Source: Desulfobacterales bacterium (GTDB lineage: Bacteria; Desulfobacterota; Desulfobacteria; Desulfobacterales; SURF-7). Taken from it: 37,347 nt of DNA. The position numbers and the translations under genes were made by a program. The DNA lies in the NCBI GenBank assembly GCA_018693105.1, contig JABHLN010000029.1:1-37347 (forward strand), written 5' to 3'. Below the pieces are notes generated by a model that had not been told where the DNA came from, did not search any database, and saw nothing but the letters and a program-made list of their open reading frames with translations. Below, piece by piece: positions 1 to 8,083 of the stretch. Every line of letters starts with the position of its first letter. The first letter of the stretch is position 1.

Positions 1-84
1 CATGAGTGAAGGCATACATGTAGTGTGTCGAACTTCTGATCAACCACTATAACGCAGTAGATAGAGACTTTTTACGACACCATC
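1..84 (+). repeat. Structured repeat copy A (subfamily I), cut by the window start
   Basis: Right-hand part of a palindromic repeat. It carries the conserved loop word GAAGGCATACATGTAG, the right arm containing CTGATCAACC, and ends in a variant of the shared terminus (ACTTTTTACGACACCATC). It lies head-to-tail with copy B at an exact period of 159 bases, with no insertion or deletion between the two but several substitutions, so the duplication is not very recent. The left half lies outside the window. Confidence 0.85.
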
Positions 85-90
85 AAACCT

Positions 91-244
91 TGATGAACTT
101 GAAAAAAGCATAACCAATGGCTAAGTAAAAATCTTCATATACAAGGCATAACGGTTGATCAGGGGTGAAGGCATACATGTAGTGTGTCGAACTTCTGATC
201 AACCGCTTTAACACAGTAGATGGAGACTTTTCACGACGCCATGA
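91..244 (+). repeat. Structured repeat copy B (subfamily I), overlapping the radical SAM gene 3' end
   Basis: Complete element starting TGATGAACTTG and ending CACGACGCCATGA. The central stem is a perfect 11-bp inverted repeat (152-162 with 195-205, CGGTTGATCAG/CTGATCAACCG) around a 32-nt conserved loop. The direct repeat AAACCTTG occurs at 85-92 and 244-251, one at each border, and may be an 8-bp target duplication; it could instead reflect tandem duplication together with copy A. The last 36 bases on the minus strand encode the C-terminus and stop codon of the neighbouring gene. Confidence 0.88.
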
Positions 245-1146
245 AACCTTGTTATCCCCTCGTCCTTAGCAGCCTGAAAAGCCTCAGTATAATCCTGATA
301 CGTTAGACGTGATGAAAGGGCCTCAACCTCATGGGCATTTCCGCAAGGCCTGTACTGAGACATGATATTAACAAAGCTGTTTTTAGAAATTTTTTCGACT
401 ATGAATCTCATAATTTCCCGTGTACCTGCAAAACCTTCAGGAAGGACAAGGTGTCGAATCAGAAGCCCTCTTTCCGCAGTCCCAGAACTGTCACAAACAA
501 GATCCCCTACCTGTCTATGCATTTCAATAAGAGCATTACGGGCAGCTTCAGGATAATCATGTGCATTACAAGTAATTTGCGCAATACCAGAATTCCAGAA
601 CTTAAAATCAGGCAAATATATATCAAAAACACCTTCGAGCAGTTTCAACGATTCAACTTTTTCATACCCCCCTGAATTATATACAAGGGGGACTGAAAGA
701 CCCTCAGATACCGCAATCTCAACAGCCGAAAGAATCTGTGGAACAACATGAGTAGGTGTGACAAAATTTATATTATGACATCCTGAATCCTGTAGATAGA
801 GCATTATATCTGCGAGTTCCCTGTCACTTACTTCCTGACCGTCTCCCAAATGACTTATTTCATAGTTCTGACAGAAATTACATAGCAGGTTGCAGTGTGT
901 AAAAAAAATCGTACCTGACCCTTTGCTGCCTACAAGAGGAGCCTCCTCTCCAAAATGGGCATTATAGCTTGAAACAATTGAGTTTTCTCCTGTTCTGCAA
1001 ATCCCTGTTTCTCCGGCAAGTCTGTTAACACTACAGTGCCTGGGGCATAAATCACACGATCGTAATTCTTTGTATGCTTTTTGACTTTTTTTTCTAAGAA
1101 GTCCTTTTTTATGAGTTTCAATGTAGGACGGTTTAAAGGCTGGCAT
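208..1146 (-). CDS. Radical SAM protein, PflA-like family (COG1313 type)
   Basis: Probable glycyl-radical-activase-like radical SAM enzyme of unknown substrate, 312 residues, cytosolic. The radical SAM 4Fe-4S motif CX3CX2C is at about residues 85-92 (HCNLLCNFCQNYE). A second Cys cluster precedes it (CDLCPRHC at 31-38 plus C50), typical of this PflA-like group. I chose the ATG at 1146; an in-frame GTG at 1164 is possible but has no spaced ribosome binding site. A consensus-like promoter lies upstream (1211-1239). Oddity: the last 11 residues (HGVVKSLHLLC) and the stop codon are encoded by repeat copy B, so the original C-terminus appears to have been replaced or extended by the repeat. The family call is firm; the substrate is unknown. 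Confidence 0.88.
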   Translation of the reverse strand: MPAFKPSYIETHKKGLLRKKSQKAYKELRSCDLCPRHCSVNRLAGETGICRTGENSIVSSYNAHFGEEAPLVGSKGSGTIFFTHCNLLCNFCQNYEISHLGDGQEVSDRELADIMLYLQDSGCHNINFVTPTHVVPQILSAVEIAVSEGLSVPLVYNSGGYEKVESLKLLEGVFDIYLPDFKFWNSGIAQITCNAHDYPEAARNALIEMHRQVGDLVCDSSGTAERGLLIRHLVLPEGFAGTREIMRFIVEKISKNSFVNIMSQYRPCGNAHEVEALSSRLTYQDYTEAFQAAKDEGITRFHGVVKSLHLLC

Positions 1147-1210
1147 GATTAGTGTACTTACCACTCTTCTTGTATATGGATTTCACACTCTACAACTAAT
1201 TGTTTTTCTA

Positions 1211-1239
1211 TGTATAATATAGTTCCTTATGTATGTCAA
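1211..1239 (-). promoter_or_regulatory. Sigma70-like promoter for the PflA-like radical SAM gene
   Basis: On the minus strand a perfect -35 TTGACA (1234-1239) is followed by a 17-nt spacer and the -10 TATACA (1211-1216). It sits about 65 bases upstream of the ATG at 1146. Confidence 0.5.
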
Positions 1240-1345
1240 TAAACCAGAATAATTCACAATTCTACAAGTTAAGTAAAATTATATAAAAATCGTTACCATT
1301 AAATCTGTCAGGTAAAAAAATTACAGGTCTTATAAGGAAAAATTC

Positions 1346-1373
1346 TTGCGTAATACATTCCGATTGGGATAAT
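1346..1373 (+). promoter_or_regulatory. Candidate promoter for the radical SAM/transketolase unit
   Basis: TTGCGT (1346-1351), a 16-nt spacer and GATAAT (1368-1373), about 95 bases before the start at 1469. The -10 box matches 5 of 6 consensus bases; the -35 box is weak. Confidence 0.28.
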
Positions 1374-1468
1374 AAAATACACAATTGTCTTTGTTTATCA
1401 AATATAAGAGTCTATGACTGTTCTGCTTCAATATTGAAGCATTAGGGGCAGTTTTTGGAGAAAAATTG

Positions 1469-2338
1469 ATGCACTATGAAGGAAATATCATAAGGCCTCC
1501 AAGCGAGGCGTACAGTATCCTGCTCCAGGCTTCAGTGGGATGCTCGCACCACAAATGCACATTCTGCGGGGCATATGACAGAAGACGTTTTAAAATCAAA
1601 AAAGATAATATTATCATGGCTGATATTGCATATGCAGCAAAACATTACAGGGGCCAGACCCGGCTTTTTATCTGTGACGGGGATGCACTTATTATTCCCC
1701 ACAAAAGATTGCTAAATATCCTGAAGGAGATCAAAAAACAGCTTCCATGGGTAAAAAGAGTCGGCGTATATGCAAATACCAAAAGCATTAATATCAAGAC
1801 CTCTGAACAGCTGGAAGAACTCAGGGAACACGGACTCAAAATTGCATATATGGGGCTTGAAACTGGTGATGATGTTACCCTTAAGATGGTTAACAAAGGT
1901 ACAGATTCAACAGGCATGGTCAGTATGGGTAAAAAAATCAGAAATGCAGGAATAAAATTATCAATTACTGTACTATTAGGTCTCGCCGGCAGAAAACGTT
2001 CCGCTATCCATGCAATTGAAACAGGGCGTGTTCTTTCCGCTATCGACCCTGAATATGTAGGTGCTCTCAGCCTAATGCTTGTCCCTGGTACTCCTTTATA
2101 TGAAGAATATAAGGCGGGCAGGTTCACCTTGATTGAGCCTGATGAAATGCTTGAAGAACTGGGTATAATGATTGCTAATACGAATCTTACCAGGGGACTC
2201 TTCCACTCCAATCATGCTTCAAACTATCTCCCTATTAAAGCAAAATTCCCAAAAGACAAGGACTCAACGCTGGAACTTATCAGAAAGGCTGTGGCAGGAA
2301 AAGTAAGGCTTCGGCCGGAACATTTGAGAGCCTTGTGA
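1469..2338 (+). CDS. Radical SAM protein with a CX4CX2C cluster motif
   Basis: Radical SAM enzyme of unknown substrate, 289 residues. The cluster cysteines are at about residues 25, 30 and 33 in GCSHHKCTFCGAY, spaced CX4CX2C rather than the usual CX3CX2C. Downstream are GLETGDD and ITVLLGLAG segments typical of the Elp3/MiaB-like TIM-barrel SAM fold. No separate B12-binding, TRAM or SPASM domain is visible. The start is the ATG at 1469, 8 nt after GGAG; the TTG just before it is less likely. The transketolase gene follows 57 nt later on the same strand, so the two may be cotranscribed. Fold assignment is secure, function open. Confidence 0.85.
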   Translation: MHYEGNIIRPPSEAYSILLQASVGCSHHKCTFCGAYDRRRFKIKKDNIIMADIAYAAKHYRGQTRLFICDGDALIIPHKRLLNILKEIKKQLPWVKRVGVYANTKSINIKTSEQLEELREHGLKIAYMGLETGDDVTLKMVNKGTDSTGMVSMGKKIRNAGIKLSITVLLGLAGRKRSAIHAIETGRVLSAIDPEYVGALSLMLVPGTPLYEEYKAGRFTLIEPDEMLEELGIMIANTNLTRGLFHSNHASNYLPIKAKFPKDKDSTLELIRKAVAGKVRLRPEHLRAL

Positions 2339-2395
2339 TATGGAAATTCTGAATACACATAAATATCTAACTAAACAATAAAGGAGTGTCAGATC

Positions 2396-4399
2396 ATGTC
2401 TGAAACCCGGTCAAAAATCGATGAACAATGTATCAATACAATACGAACACTTTCTATAGATGCGATACAAAAAGCCAACTCCGGTCACCCTGGAGCACCA
2501 ATGGGACTTGCACCTGCAGCTTATGTGCTGTGGACGCAATACCTTAAACATAACCCAAAAAATCCTGACTGGTTCAACAGGGACCGCTTTGTCCTTTCCG
2601 GAGGACATGCCTCCATGCTTTTATACAGCCTGCTTCACCTTACAGGTTATGATGTAAGCCTTGATGATATAAAAAATTTCCGCCAATGGCAGAGCAAAAC
2701 ACCAGGTCATCCTGAATGCGGGCATACTCCCGGTGTAGAAACAACAACCGGCCCTCTAGGGCAGGGGTTTGCAAATTCCGTAGGCATGGCAATAAGCGAA
2801 CGGCATCTTGCATCAAGGTTTAACAGACTGAAACATGATATTATTGATCATTATACTTACGTCATGTGCGGAGACGGTGATATGATGGAAGGAATCACAT
2901 ATGAATCAGCGTCTCTTGCCGGACATCTCGGATTGGACAGGCTTATCTGTTTATATGATGACAACCGTATAACGATCGAAGGAAGCACAGACATAACATT
3001 TACTGAAGATGTTCCAGCCAGATTCATTGCCTGCAACTGGCATGTAGTAGAGGTAGAAGATGGTAATGATCTGGACGCTATCGGAAAAGCAATAGAGGAA
3101 GCAAAAGCCGAAACACAAAAGCCTTCTCTGATTATTCTTAGCACCCACATTGCATACGGCAGCCCCAATAAGCAGGATTCCAATGAAGCACATGGTGCAC
3201 CCCTTGGCGAAGATGAGATCCGGCTTACAAAGAAAAACCTTGGCTGGCCTGAAAATGAATCTTTTCTTGTTCCTGAGAACACACTAAAAGTATTCAGAAA
3301 ATGCATAGAAAATGGCGAACAAATCGAAAACAAATGGAAAGAGAGATTTAAACAATATACAAAAGCTCATCCTAAAACCGCTGATGAACTTGTAAATGCA
3401 ATCAGCGGTTTTCTTCCCAATGACTGGGATGCAAAAATTCCCGAATTTTTACCTTCAGACGACCCGATTGCAACCCGTAAGGCATCAGGAATGGTATTAA
3501 ATGCAATTGCTGATAGTGTTCCCACACTTATCGGAGGATCAGCAGACCTTGCCCCTTCAAATAATACATATATAAATTCTTCCGGTGAACTCCAGAAGAA
3601 TAATTATAACGGACGCAATATCCGCTTCGGAGTAAGGGAGCATGCAATGGGAAGCATTATGTCAGGGATGTTCCTTCACAACGGGCTCAGACCTTACGGC
3701 GGTACATTTCTTGTCTTTTCAGATTACATGAGGGGGGCAATTCGTGTGGCCAGCATCATGAAGCTACCCGTAATATACGTATTCACACACGACAGTATTG
3801 CAGTAGGTGAAGACGGCCCTACACATCAACCAGTTGAACATATTGCAGCGCTTCGTGCCATACCAGGCCTTACCGTTATAAGGCCTGCCGATGCAACTGA
3901 AACAGCTGAAGCATGGCGTCAGGCGATTAAGAAAACCGACGGTCCTACAGCCCTTATATTAAGCCGTCAGAAACTTCCGGTACTGAACAAAGAAGCTGCA
4001 GATACCGATTGTGGAAGTGGCGCCTATATTCTGTCAGATTCAGACGGAAAACCTGATGTTATTCTCATCGCATCAGGATCGGAAGTCTTTATTGCGGTGG
4101 AGGCAAAAAAAGAACTTGACGCAAAAGGCATCTCAACAAGAGTAGTCAGCATGCCTTGCTGGGAATTCTTTGAAGAAAAACCTGAGAGTTATAAGAACAG
4201 AGTTCTACCACCTGATGTTACCGCACGTGTTGCAATTGAAGCAGGTGTTCCAAATGGATGGGAAAAGTATACCGGCAGCGGCGGAGTAGTAATAGGAATA
4301 AATAGATTCGGCGCATCTGCTCCAGGAGGAATAGTTATGAAAGAATTCGGTTTCACAACACAAAATATCGTTGAAACAACAATGAACCTTGTAAAATAA
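2396..4399 (+). CDS. tkt: Transketolase
   Basis: Thiamine-diphosphate-dependent transketolase of the non-oxidative pentose phosphate pathway, transferring two-carbon ketol units between sugar phosphates. At 667 residues it has the full bacterial length. Visible hallmarks are the N-terminal substrate/ThDP region ([11 protein letters not shown]), the ThDP-Mg motif GDGDMMEG at about residue 158, the pyrimidine-domain segment [25 protein letters not shown], and the C-terminal region ending in GASAPGG. The start ATG follows an AGGAG ribosome binding site. A hairpin terminator follows at 4448-4479. It is likely cotranscribed with the upstream radical SAM gene. Confidence 0.97.
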   Translation: MSETRSKIDEQCINTIRTLSIDAIQKANSGHPGAPMGLAPAAYVLWTQYLKHNPKNPDWFNRDRFVLSGGHASMLLYSLLHLTGYDVSLDDIKNFRQWQSKTPGHPECGHTPGVETTTGPLGQGFANSVGMAISERHLASRFNRLKHDIIDHYTYVMCGDGDMMEGITYESASLAGHLGLDRLICLYDDNRITIEGSTDITFTEDVPARFIACNWHVVEVEDGNDLDAIGKAIEEAKAETQKPSLIILSTHIAYGSPNKQDSNEAHGAPLGEDEIRLTKKNLGWPENESFLVPENTLKVFRKCIENGEQIENKWKERFKQYTKAHPKTADELVNAISGFLPNDWDAKIPEFLPSDDPIATRKASGMVLNAIADSVPTLIGGSADLAPSNNTYINSSGELQKNNYNGRNIRFGVREHAMGSIMSGMFLHNGLRPYGGTFLVFSDYMRGAIRVASIMKLPVIYVFTHDSIAVGEDGPTHQPVEHIAALRAIPGLTVIRPADATETAEAWRQAIKKTDGPTALILSRQKLPVLNKEAADTDCGSGAYILSDSDGKPDVILIASGSEVFIAVEAKKELDAKGISTRVVSMPCWEFFEEKPESYKNRVLPPDVTARVAIEAGVPNGWEKYTGSGGVVIGINRFGASAPGGIVMKEFGFTTQNIVETTMNLVK

Positions 4400-4447
4400 G
4401 ATAAACCAAAAGCCGGATAAAAGGCTGTTTTACTTTATCATACTAAA

Positions 4448-4484
4448 AAAAGAGCTGTGTTTAATCCCACAGCTCTTTTATCTT
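4448..4484 (+). terminator. Rho-independent terminator after transketolase
   Basis: A perfect 12-bp stem AAAAGAGCTGTG (4448-4459) / CACAGCTCTTTT (4468-4479) with an 8-nt loop, running into a T-rich tail. The A-rich left flank means it could also act on the opposite strand. Confidence 0.85.
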
Positions 4485-4535
4485 TTGCTATATAATAAAC
4501 TGGATTTTGGCAGGAAAATTAGTTAGTATGACGGT

Positions 4536-5738
4536 ATGAAAATTTTCTTTTCATTCCTTTTAATCATCTTCCTTGCATTCAGCGGATATCATCTATCATT
4601 TCGAAACTTCCGTTTACCCCTCTTTGCGCGAAAATTTTATCTTACAGGCACTGAGTTCCTTTTTCTAGGACTGCTCCTCGGTCCGCAGTTTTTGAACATC
4701 CTTGATGACAATACCTTCAGAGGACTTGAACCCCTCAGCGCCCTGCTGCTGGGCTGGATCGGACTGCTCTTCGGGTTCCAGTTTGAAATCTCAAAGCTCC
4801 GGCGATTTCCTTTTGAGTTTTTCATAGCAGCGATACTTGAAGGAGCTATGACGTTTCTGTTTGTATTTTTCGGAGTTATTTTATTCTATAAATCCGGCTT
4901 GCTTAACACAAACCTGTCCGGTCCCACAATACTGATCGTTGCCCTTACTCTGTCTGCCGCCGCTGCCTGTACAGCACAAACAGGAGTTGTCCTCCTCGCA
5001 AGTGAAAAAGTTGCAAAACACCGCCAAACTGTAAAAATCCTGAGATATATTTCAAGTATAGACGGTCTGTTCGCAATAGTAATATTCGGTGTTACTATAA
5101 TGCTTCGTCCTGAAATCTATTCCGGCTCCCCTCTGGTAAATTGGCTTGGATGGACTACTTTCATAAGCCTAAGCGCATGTGCAGGGTTGCTAATGCTCTA
5201 TATACTTTTCTTTACCCAGCGGCGTGAAGAAAGCGAACTGACACTTGTAGTAATCGGCATGGTTATGTTCACAAGCGGCGCATCATCTGTATTAAATATG
5301 TCGCCTCTTTTTACAAACTTCTTTATAGGTTTCTGCCTTGTAAACCTGACAAGAGAAAAGGAAAAAATATTTAATATTCTTGTTACAATAGAAAAACCGG
5401 TGTATCTGCTTCTTCTTGTATTTCTTGGGAGAAGCTGGCAACTCAGTTCAGCCTGGATTATCTTTCTTGCAGCCATATATTGTATACACAGGGCCGCAGG
5501 AAAAATTACAGGGGGATTTATTATAACCCGATTAGGGCCGGCCTTAAAACTGCAACCCTCAAACCTTGGGTTTGGTTTGCTTGAACAGGGCGGCCTTGCC
5601 CTGGCAATACTTTTTGATTATCACCAGAACTTTCCCGGAGATATCACTGCGCAGGTAGTAAGCCTCGCCCTGCTTGCAATAATATATAACGAGTTCTTAA
5701 GTCCTAACTTTCTTAATCGCTTATTAAAGGACGACTAA
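4536..5738 (+). CDS. CPA2-type cation:proton antiporter (first of a pair)
   Basis: Integral membrane protein of about 400 residues with 11-13 hydrophobic segments, resembling Kef/NapA-type (CPA2) sodium or potassium/proton exchangers. The region TLSAAAACTAQTG followed by RYISSIDGLFAIVIFG matches the unwound helix and the ion-site helix. The usual Q/N-D pair appears as I-D here, so one acidic residue is kept and its polar partner is lost. No C-terminal RCK/TrkA-N domain is present, so regulation must come from elsewhere. Its TAA stop overlaps the ATG of the next antiporter gene by one base (TAATG), indicating translational coupling and possibly a heteromer. The ion is not predictable from sequence. 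Confidence 0.82.
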   Translation: MKIFFSFLLIIFLAFSGYHLSFRNFRLPLFARKFYLTGTEFLFLGLLLGPQFLNILDDNTFRGLEPLSALLLGWIGLLFGFQFEISKLRRFPFEFFIAAILEGAMTFLFVFFGVILFYKSGLLNTNLSGPTILIVALTLSAAAACTAQTGVVLLASEKVAKHRQTVKILRYISSIDGLFAIVIFGVTIMLRPEIYSGSPLVNWLGWTTFISLSACAGLLMLYILFFTQRREESELTLVVIGMVMFTSGASSVLNMSPLFTNFFIGFCLVNLTREKEKIFNILVTIEKPVYLLLLVFLGRSWQLSSAWIIFLAAIYCIHRAAGKITGGFIITRLGPALKLQPSNLGFGLLEQGGLALAILFDYHQNFPGDITAQVVSLALLAIIYNEFLSPNFLNRLLKDD

Positions 5739-7093
5739 TGCCCCGGAAAATTCAAACAAGAGACAGTCTGACTGTTTATTTTCTTATCCTTATACTGATA
5801 ACCGTTTTTGCGTTGTGGTTTAAAAGCCTTGAAATAGAGTCAAACAGGCAACAGGCCGGAATTACTATCCTGTCATTAGGCATTGTTCTTCTTGCCGCCT
5901 ATGTGTTTTCACGAATTCTTAAAATCACAAAGCTTCCTTTAATAACCGGATATATTTTTGCAGGAATTATTGCCGGACCATATATAACAGGTTTTCTCTC
6001 TGTTGATGATGTTGAACGTTTCCGACTTGTGGATGACCTTGCGCTGAGTTTTATCGCATTTACTGCCGGAGGAGCTCTTCACCTCCAATCCCTTAAAAAA
6101 AAAAGCAGGGTTATTTTATTCAATGTAGCACTCCTGACAATTGTTGTTTTTGCCATTGTCTATCTGTTTATAATCTCTACAGGAAGGTATTTCGACTTTA
6201 TAAATACGCTTTCTTCAACTAATATCACAGTGTTCGCCATACTTCTTGGAGTTGTATCAGTGGCACGATCACCATCATCTGCCATAGCCATTATAAGTGA
6301 ATGTCGTGCTTCAGGCCCTTTCACGGAAACTATACTTGGCGTAACCGTGGTCATGGATATACTTGTTATAATATTTTTCACATTTGCCATGACCATCGGA
6401 AAAATTGTAATTAACGGCAGTGAAGCCGTATACTACACCGCATTAACAGGCCTTTCGCTTGAAATACTGGCATCAATACTAATAGGCATAGTTCTTGGCA
6501 AAGGGATCTCAATATATATTGACAAGGCCGGTCACGACCTTCCGCTATTCCTGCTTTTCCTTGCATTTGGCGTAACCAGGACATCACTCTGGATAAGTGA
6601 TTTTACTGAGACCCATTTTAACATTTTCCTTCACCTCGAACCGCTTCTAATCTGCATGAGCACAGGATTCACAGTACAAAACTTTGGCAGTGGAGGTAAG
6701 GTTTTCATGGAAAGCCTTGACCGCATGGCCCTTCCTATTTATGTGCTGTTTTTTTCTCTGGCAGGTGCTTCGCTTAATATTGAATCCCTAATTATTTGCT
6801 GGCCCCTTGCCCTTAGTCTTGTATTTGTAAGGGCAGGAAGTATCTTTTTAGCCACATGGACAGCCGGGACAATATCCCGTGATCCGTCAATACATAAAAA
6901 TAACGCCTGGATGGCGTACCTCACACAGGCAGGGGTAGCAATAGGTCTTGCTCAGCTCGCTCAACGTCAGTTTCCCGAAATAGGGTCCTATTTAACAACT
7001 GTTGTTCTTGCTGTTATTTCAATTAACCAGGTAGTAGGACCGATAACCTTCAAGGCAGCCCTTAATATTGTAAAAGAAACAGGTAGAGATTAG
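5738..7093 (+). CDS. CPA2-type cation:proton antiporter (second of a pair)
   Basis: Second membrane antiporter, 451 residues, with many hydrophobic helices. KLPLITGYIFAGIIAGPYITG near residues 65-90 is the classic Kef/CPA N-terminal signature, and VARSPSSAIAI plus VTVVMDILVIIFF mark the core ion-binding helices; the Q/N-D pair appears as M-D. No cytosolic regulatory domain is seen. It is coupled to the preceding antiporter by a one-base overlap. It is convergent with genes for a PII-like protein and a PTS EIIA protein, which are plausible soluble regulators of such transporters; that link is inference from position only. Confidence 0.84.
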   Translation: MPRKIQTRDSLTVYFLILILITVFALWFKSLEIESNRQQAGITILSLGIVLLAAYVFSRILKITKLPLITGYIFAGIIAGPYITGFLSVDDVERFRLVDDLALSFIAFTAGGALHLQSLKKKSRVILFNVALLTIVVFAIVYLFIISTGRYFDFINTLSSTNITVFAILLGVVSVARSPSSAIAIISECRASGPFTETILGVTVVMDILVIIFFTFAMTIGKIVINGSEAVYYTALTGLSLEILASILIGIVLGKGISIYIDKAGHDLPLFLLFLAFGVTRTSLWISDFTETHFNIFLHLEPLLICMSTGFTVQNFGSGGKVFMESLDRMALPIYVLFFSLAGASLNIESLIICWPLALSLVFVRAGSIFLATWTAGTISRDPSIHKNNAWMAYLTQAGVAIGLAQLAQRQFPEIGSYLTTVVLAVISINQVVGPITFKAALNIVKETGRD

Positions 7094-7107
7094 ACTCCGG
7101 CTCCCGA

Positions 7108-7131
7108 TTCTTTACCTTTTTTTGTAAAGAA
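7108..7131. other. Short hairpin between convergent antiporter and PII-like genes
   Basis: An 8-bp perfect inverted repeat TTCTTTAC/GTAAAGAA (7108-7115 and 7124-7131) with a T-rich loop, in the 54-base gap between convergent genes. It could serve as a weak bidirectional terminator, but there is no clear U-tract after the stem. Confidence 0.3.
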
Positions 7132-7147
7132 GTTGAAGTGAATTCAA

Positions 7148-7480
7148 TTATATTCCCAGCCGTATCAGTTTTTCTACAGGTACAATAAAGCATATACCCT
7201 GATCCGGCTTACCAGAATTTCTACAGAGTTTTTCAAGATAAGCTATCCCCTGATCAAGGATTTCACGATCTTCGGACGCGGTAAAAATTGTTTTATTATG
7301 AGGCATCCCTCCACTTGTAAGTGACCGGAAACCTGCAAATATGGGAACATTATGACTGACAAGCTGCAGGGAATCAGTAGTTTCGATAACTGTTGAATCA
7401 GTAATACCAATATCCAGCCAACCTGTAATCAGGTCATCCAGTATATCTTCATTATTTATTACAGCAACTAAAAAATACAC
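7148..7480 (-). CDS. PII-like small regulatory protein
   Basis: Small soluble protein of 110 residues with alternating beta and alpha segments (FLVAVINNEDILDDLITG at the start, GICFIVPVEKL at the end), resembling the ferredoxin-like fold of PII/CutA-type proteins. I do not see the classic PII T-loop uridylylation motif; a glycine-containing loop (SGGMPHN) lies mid-protein. The start is a GTG at 7480: an in-frame stop lies just upstream, so no longer start is possible, and the GAGGA sequence abuts the codon. It follows the EIIA gene by 22 bases and must be cotranscribed with it. PII-like proteins often bind nucleotides and control a neighbouring transporter; here that would be the convergent antiporter pair, by inference. 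Confidence 0.6.
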   Translation of the reverse strand: MYFLVAVINNEDILDDLITGWLDIGITDSTVIETTDSLQLVSHNVPIFAGFRSLTSGGMPHNKTIFTASEDREILDQGIAYLEKLCRNSGKPDQGICFIVPVEKLIRLGI

Positions 7481-7502
7481 TCCTCACCCACTCTGCCTGA
7501 AA

Positions 7503-7973
7503 TTAAAACAAATCGACGATTTGCTCCAGTTTAATTATCTCTTCATGAAGTTTTTCGGAATTTTCTGTCTCTCTTACTATGGTTAAAAAATCCTGATTTT
7601 TGCATAACCTTGAAACTCTTGCAAGAATCCTGATATGGAGGGTCGTTTTATTTGAAGGAACAATAATGGCTATAATTATATCAACCGGTAGATTATCAAG
7701 GGCTTCAAAATCTATCGGTTTTTTAGGCCTGATAAGCAAAACGGCAGCATCATTTGCCTCTTCGCTTGCAGTATGCGGAAAGCCTATACCGCCGCCAACT
7801 CCGGTACTCAATGTCATCTCTCTTTCCTGCAAACCGGTATAAAGGACACCGCCATCTTCAACGATACTATTCTTAACGCAGGCATCAGCAACAAAGCGCA
7901 GAGCTGCATCCTTATCAGGAAGCAATACGTCGAGAAATATATTCTCGATTCTAAGATAACTACTTATTTTCAT
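7503..7973 (-). CDS. PTS EIIA-type (fructose/nitrogen, PtsN-like) protein
   Basis: Phosphocarrier domain of the PTS EIIA fructose/mannitol/nitrogen family, 156 residues, the usual single-domain length. The phosphorylatable histidine is H67 in GGGIGFPHT, and the RPKKPIDF and HIRILARVSRL segments are typical. No EIIB/EIIC transporter components are nearby, which favours a regulatory, PtsN-like role over sugar uptake; in enterobacteria EIIA-Ntr is known to act on potassium transport. It has its own strong promoter (8055-8083) and is followed by the PII-like gene. Targeting the convergent antiporters is an inference. Confidence 0.88.
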   Translation of the reverse strand: MKISSYLRIENIFLDVLLPDKDAALRFVADACVKNSIVEDGGVLYTGLQEREMTLSTGVGGGIGFPHTASEEANDAAVLLIRPKKPIDFEALDNLPVDIIIAIIVPSNKTTLHIRILARVSRLCKNQDFLTIVRETENSEKLHEEIIKLEQIVDLF

Positions 7974-8054
7974 GACATTTAATACTCTTTTGAAAATAAT
8001 TAATAAAATTTTTTATTTAATAATCGAGATAATAACGAATCAGAATTATTTTAT

Positions 8055-8083
8055 ATAATAAAAGAAAGGTATATTCATGTCAA
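8055..8083 (-). promoter_or_regulatory. Strong sigma70-like promoter for the EIIA/PII-like operon
   Basis: On the minus strand: TTGACA (8078-8083, perfect), a 17-nt spacer and TATTAT (8055-8060, 5 of 6). The -35 box overlaps the stop codon of the upstream cobA-hemD gene. The leader to the EIIA start at 7973 is about 75 nt and very AT-rich. Confidence 0.62.

Larger units (their letters stand above)
1147..1468. other. Divergent intergenic region between two radical SAM genes
   Basis: About 320 AT-rich bases between a minus-strand and a plus-strand radical SAM gene. I see no coding potential, only the two candidate promoters listed separately and a ribosome binding site (GGAG at 1457-1460) for the plus-strand gene. 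Confidence 0.6.

Noticed and set aside
1-251. The dispersed repeats as a CRISPR array
   Set aside because: Units are about 125-155 bp, palindromic, mostly dispersed and in both orientations, with no short spacers and no cas genes.
1645-2211. Long open frame antisense to the second radical SAM gene
   Set aside because: The sense frame has clear radical SAM motifs; the antisense product is Ser/Pro/Leu-rich with no recognisable domain.
4527-4538. An upstream ATG before the first antiporter as its start
   Set aside because: It reads only three codons (ATG ACG GTA) before TGA, and the TGA overlaps the ATG at 4536; at most it is a minimal upstream reading frame.
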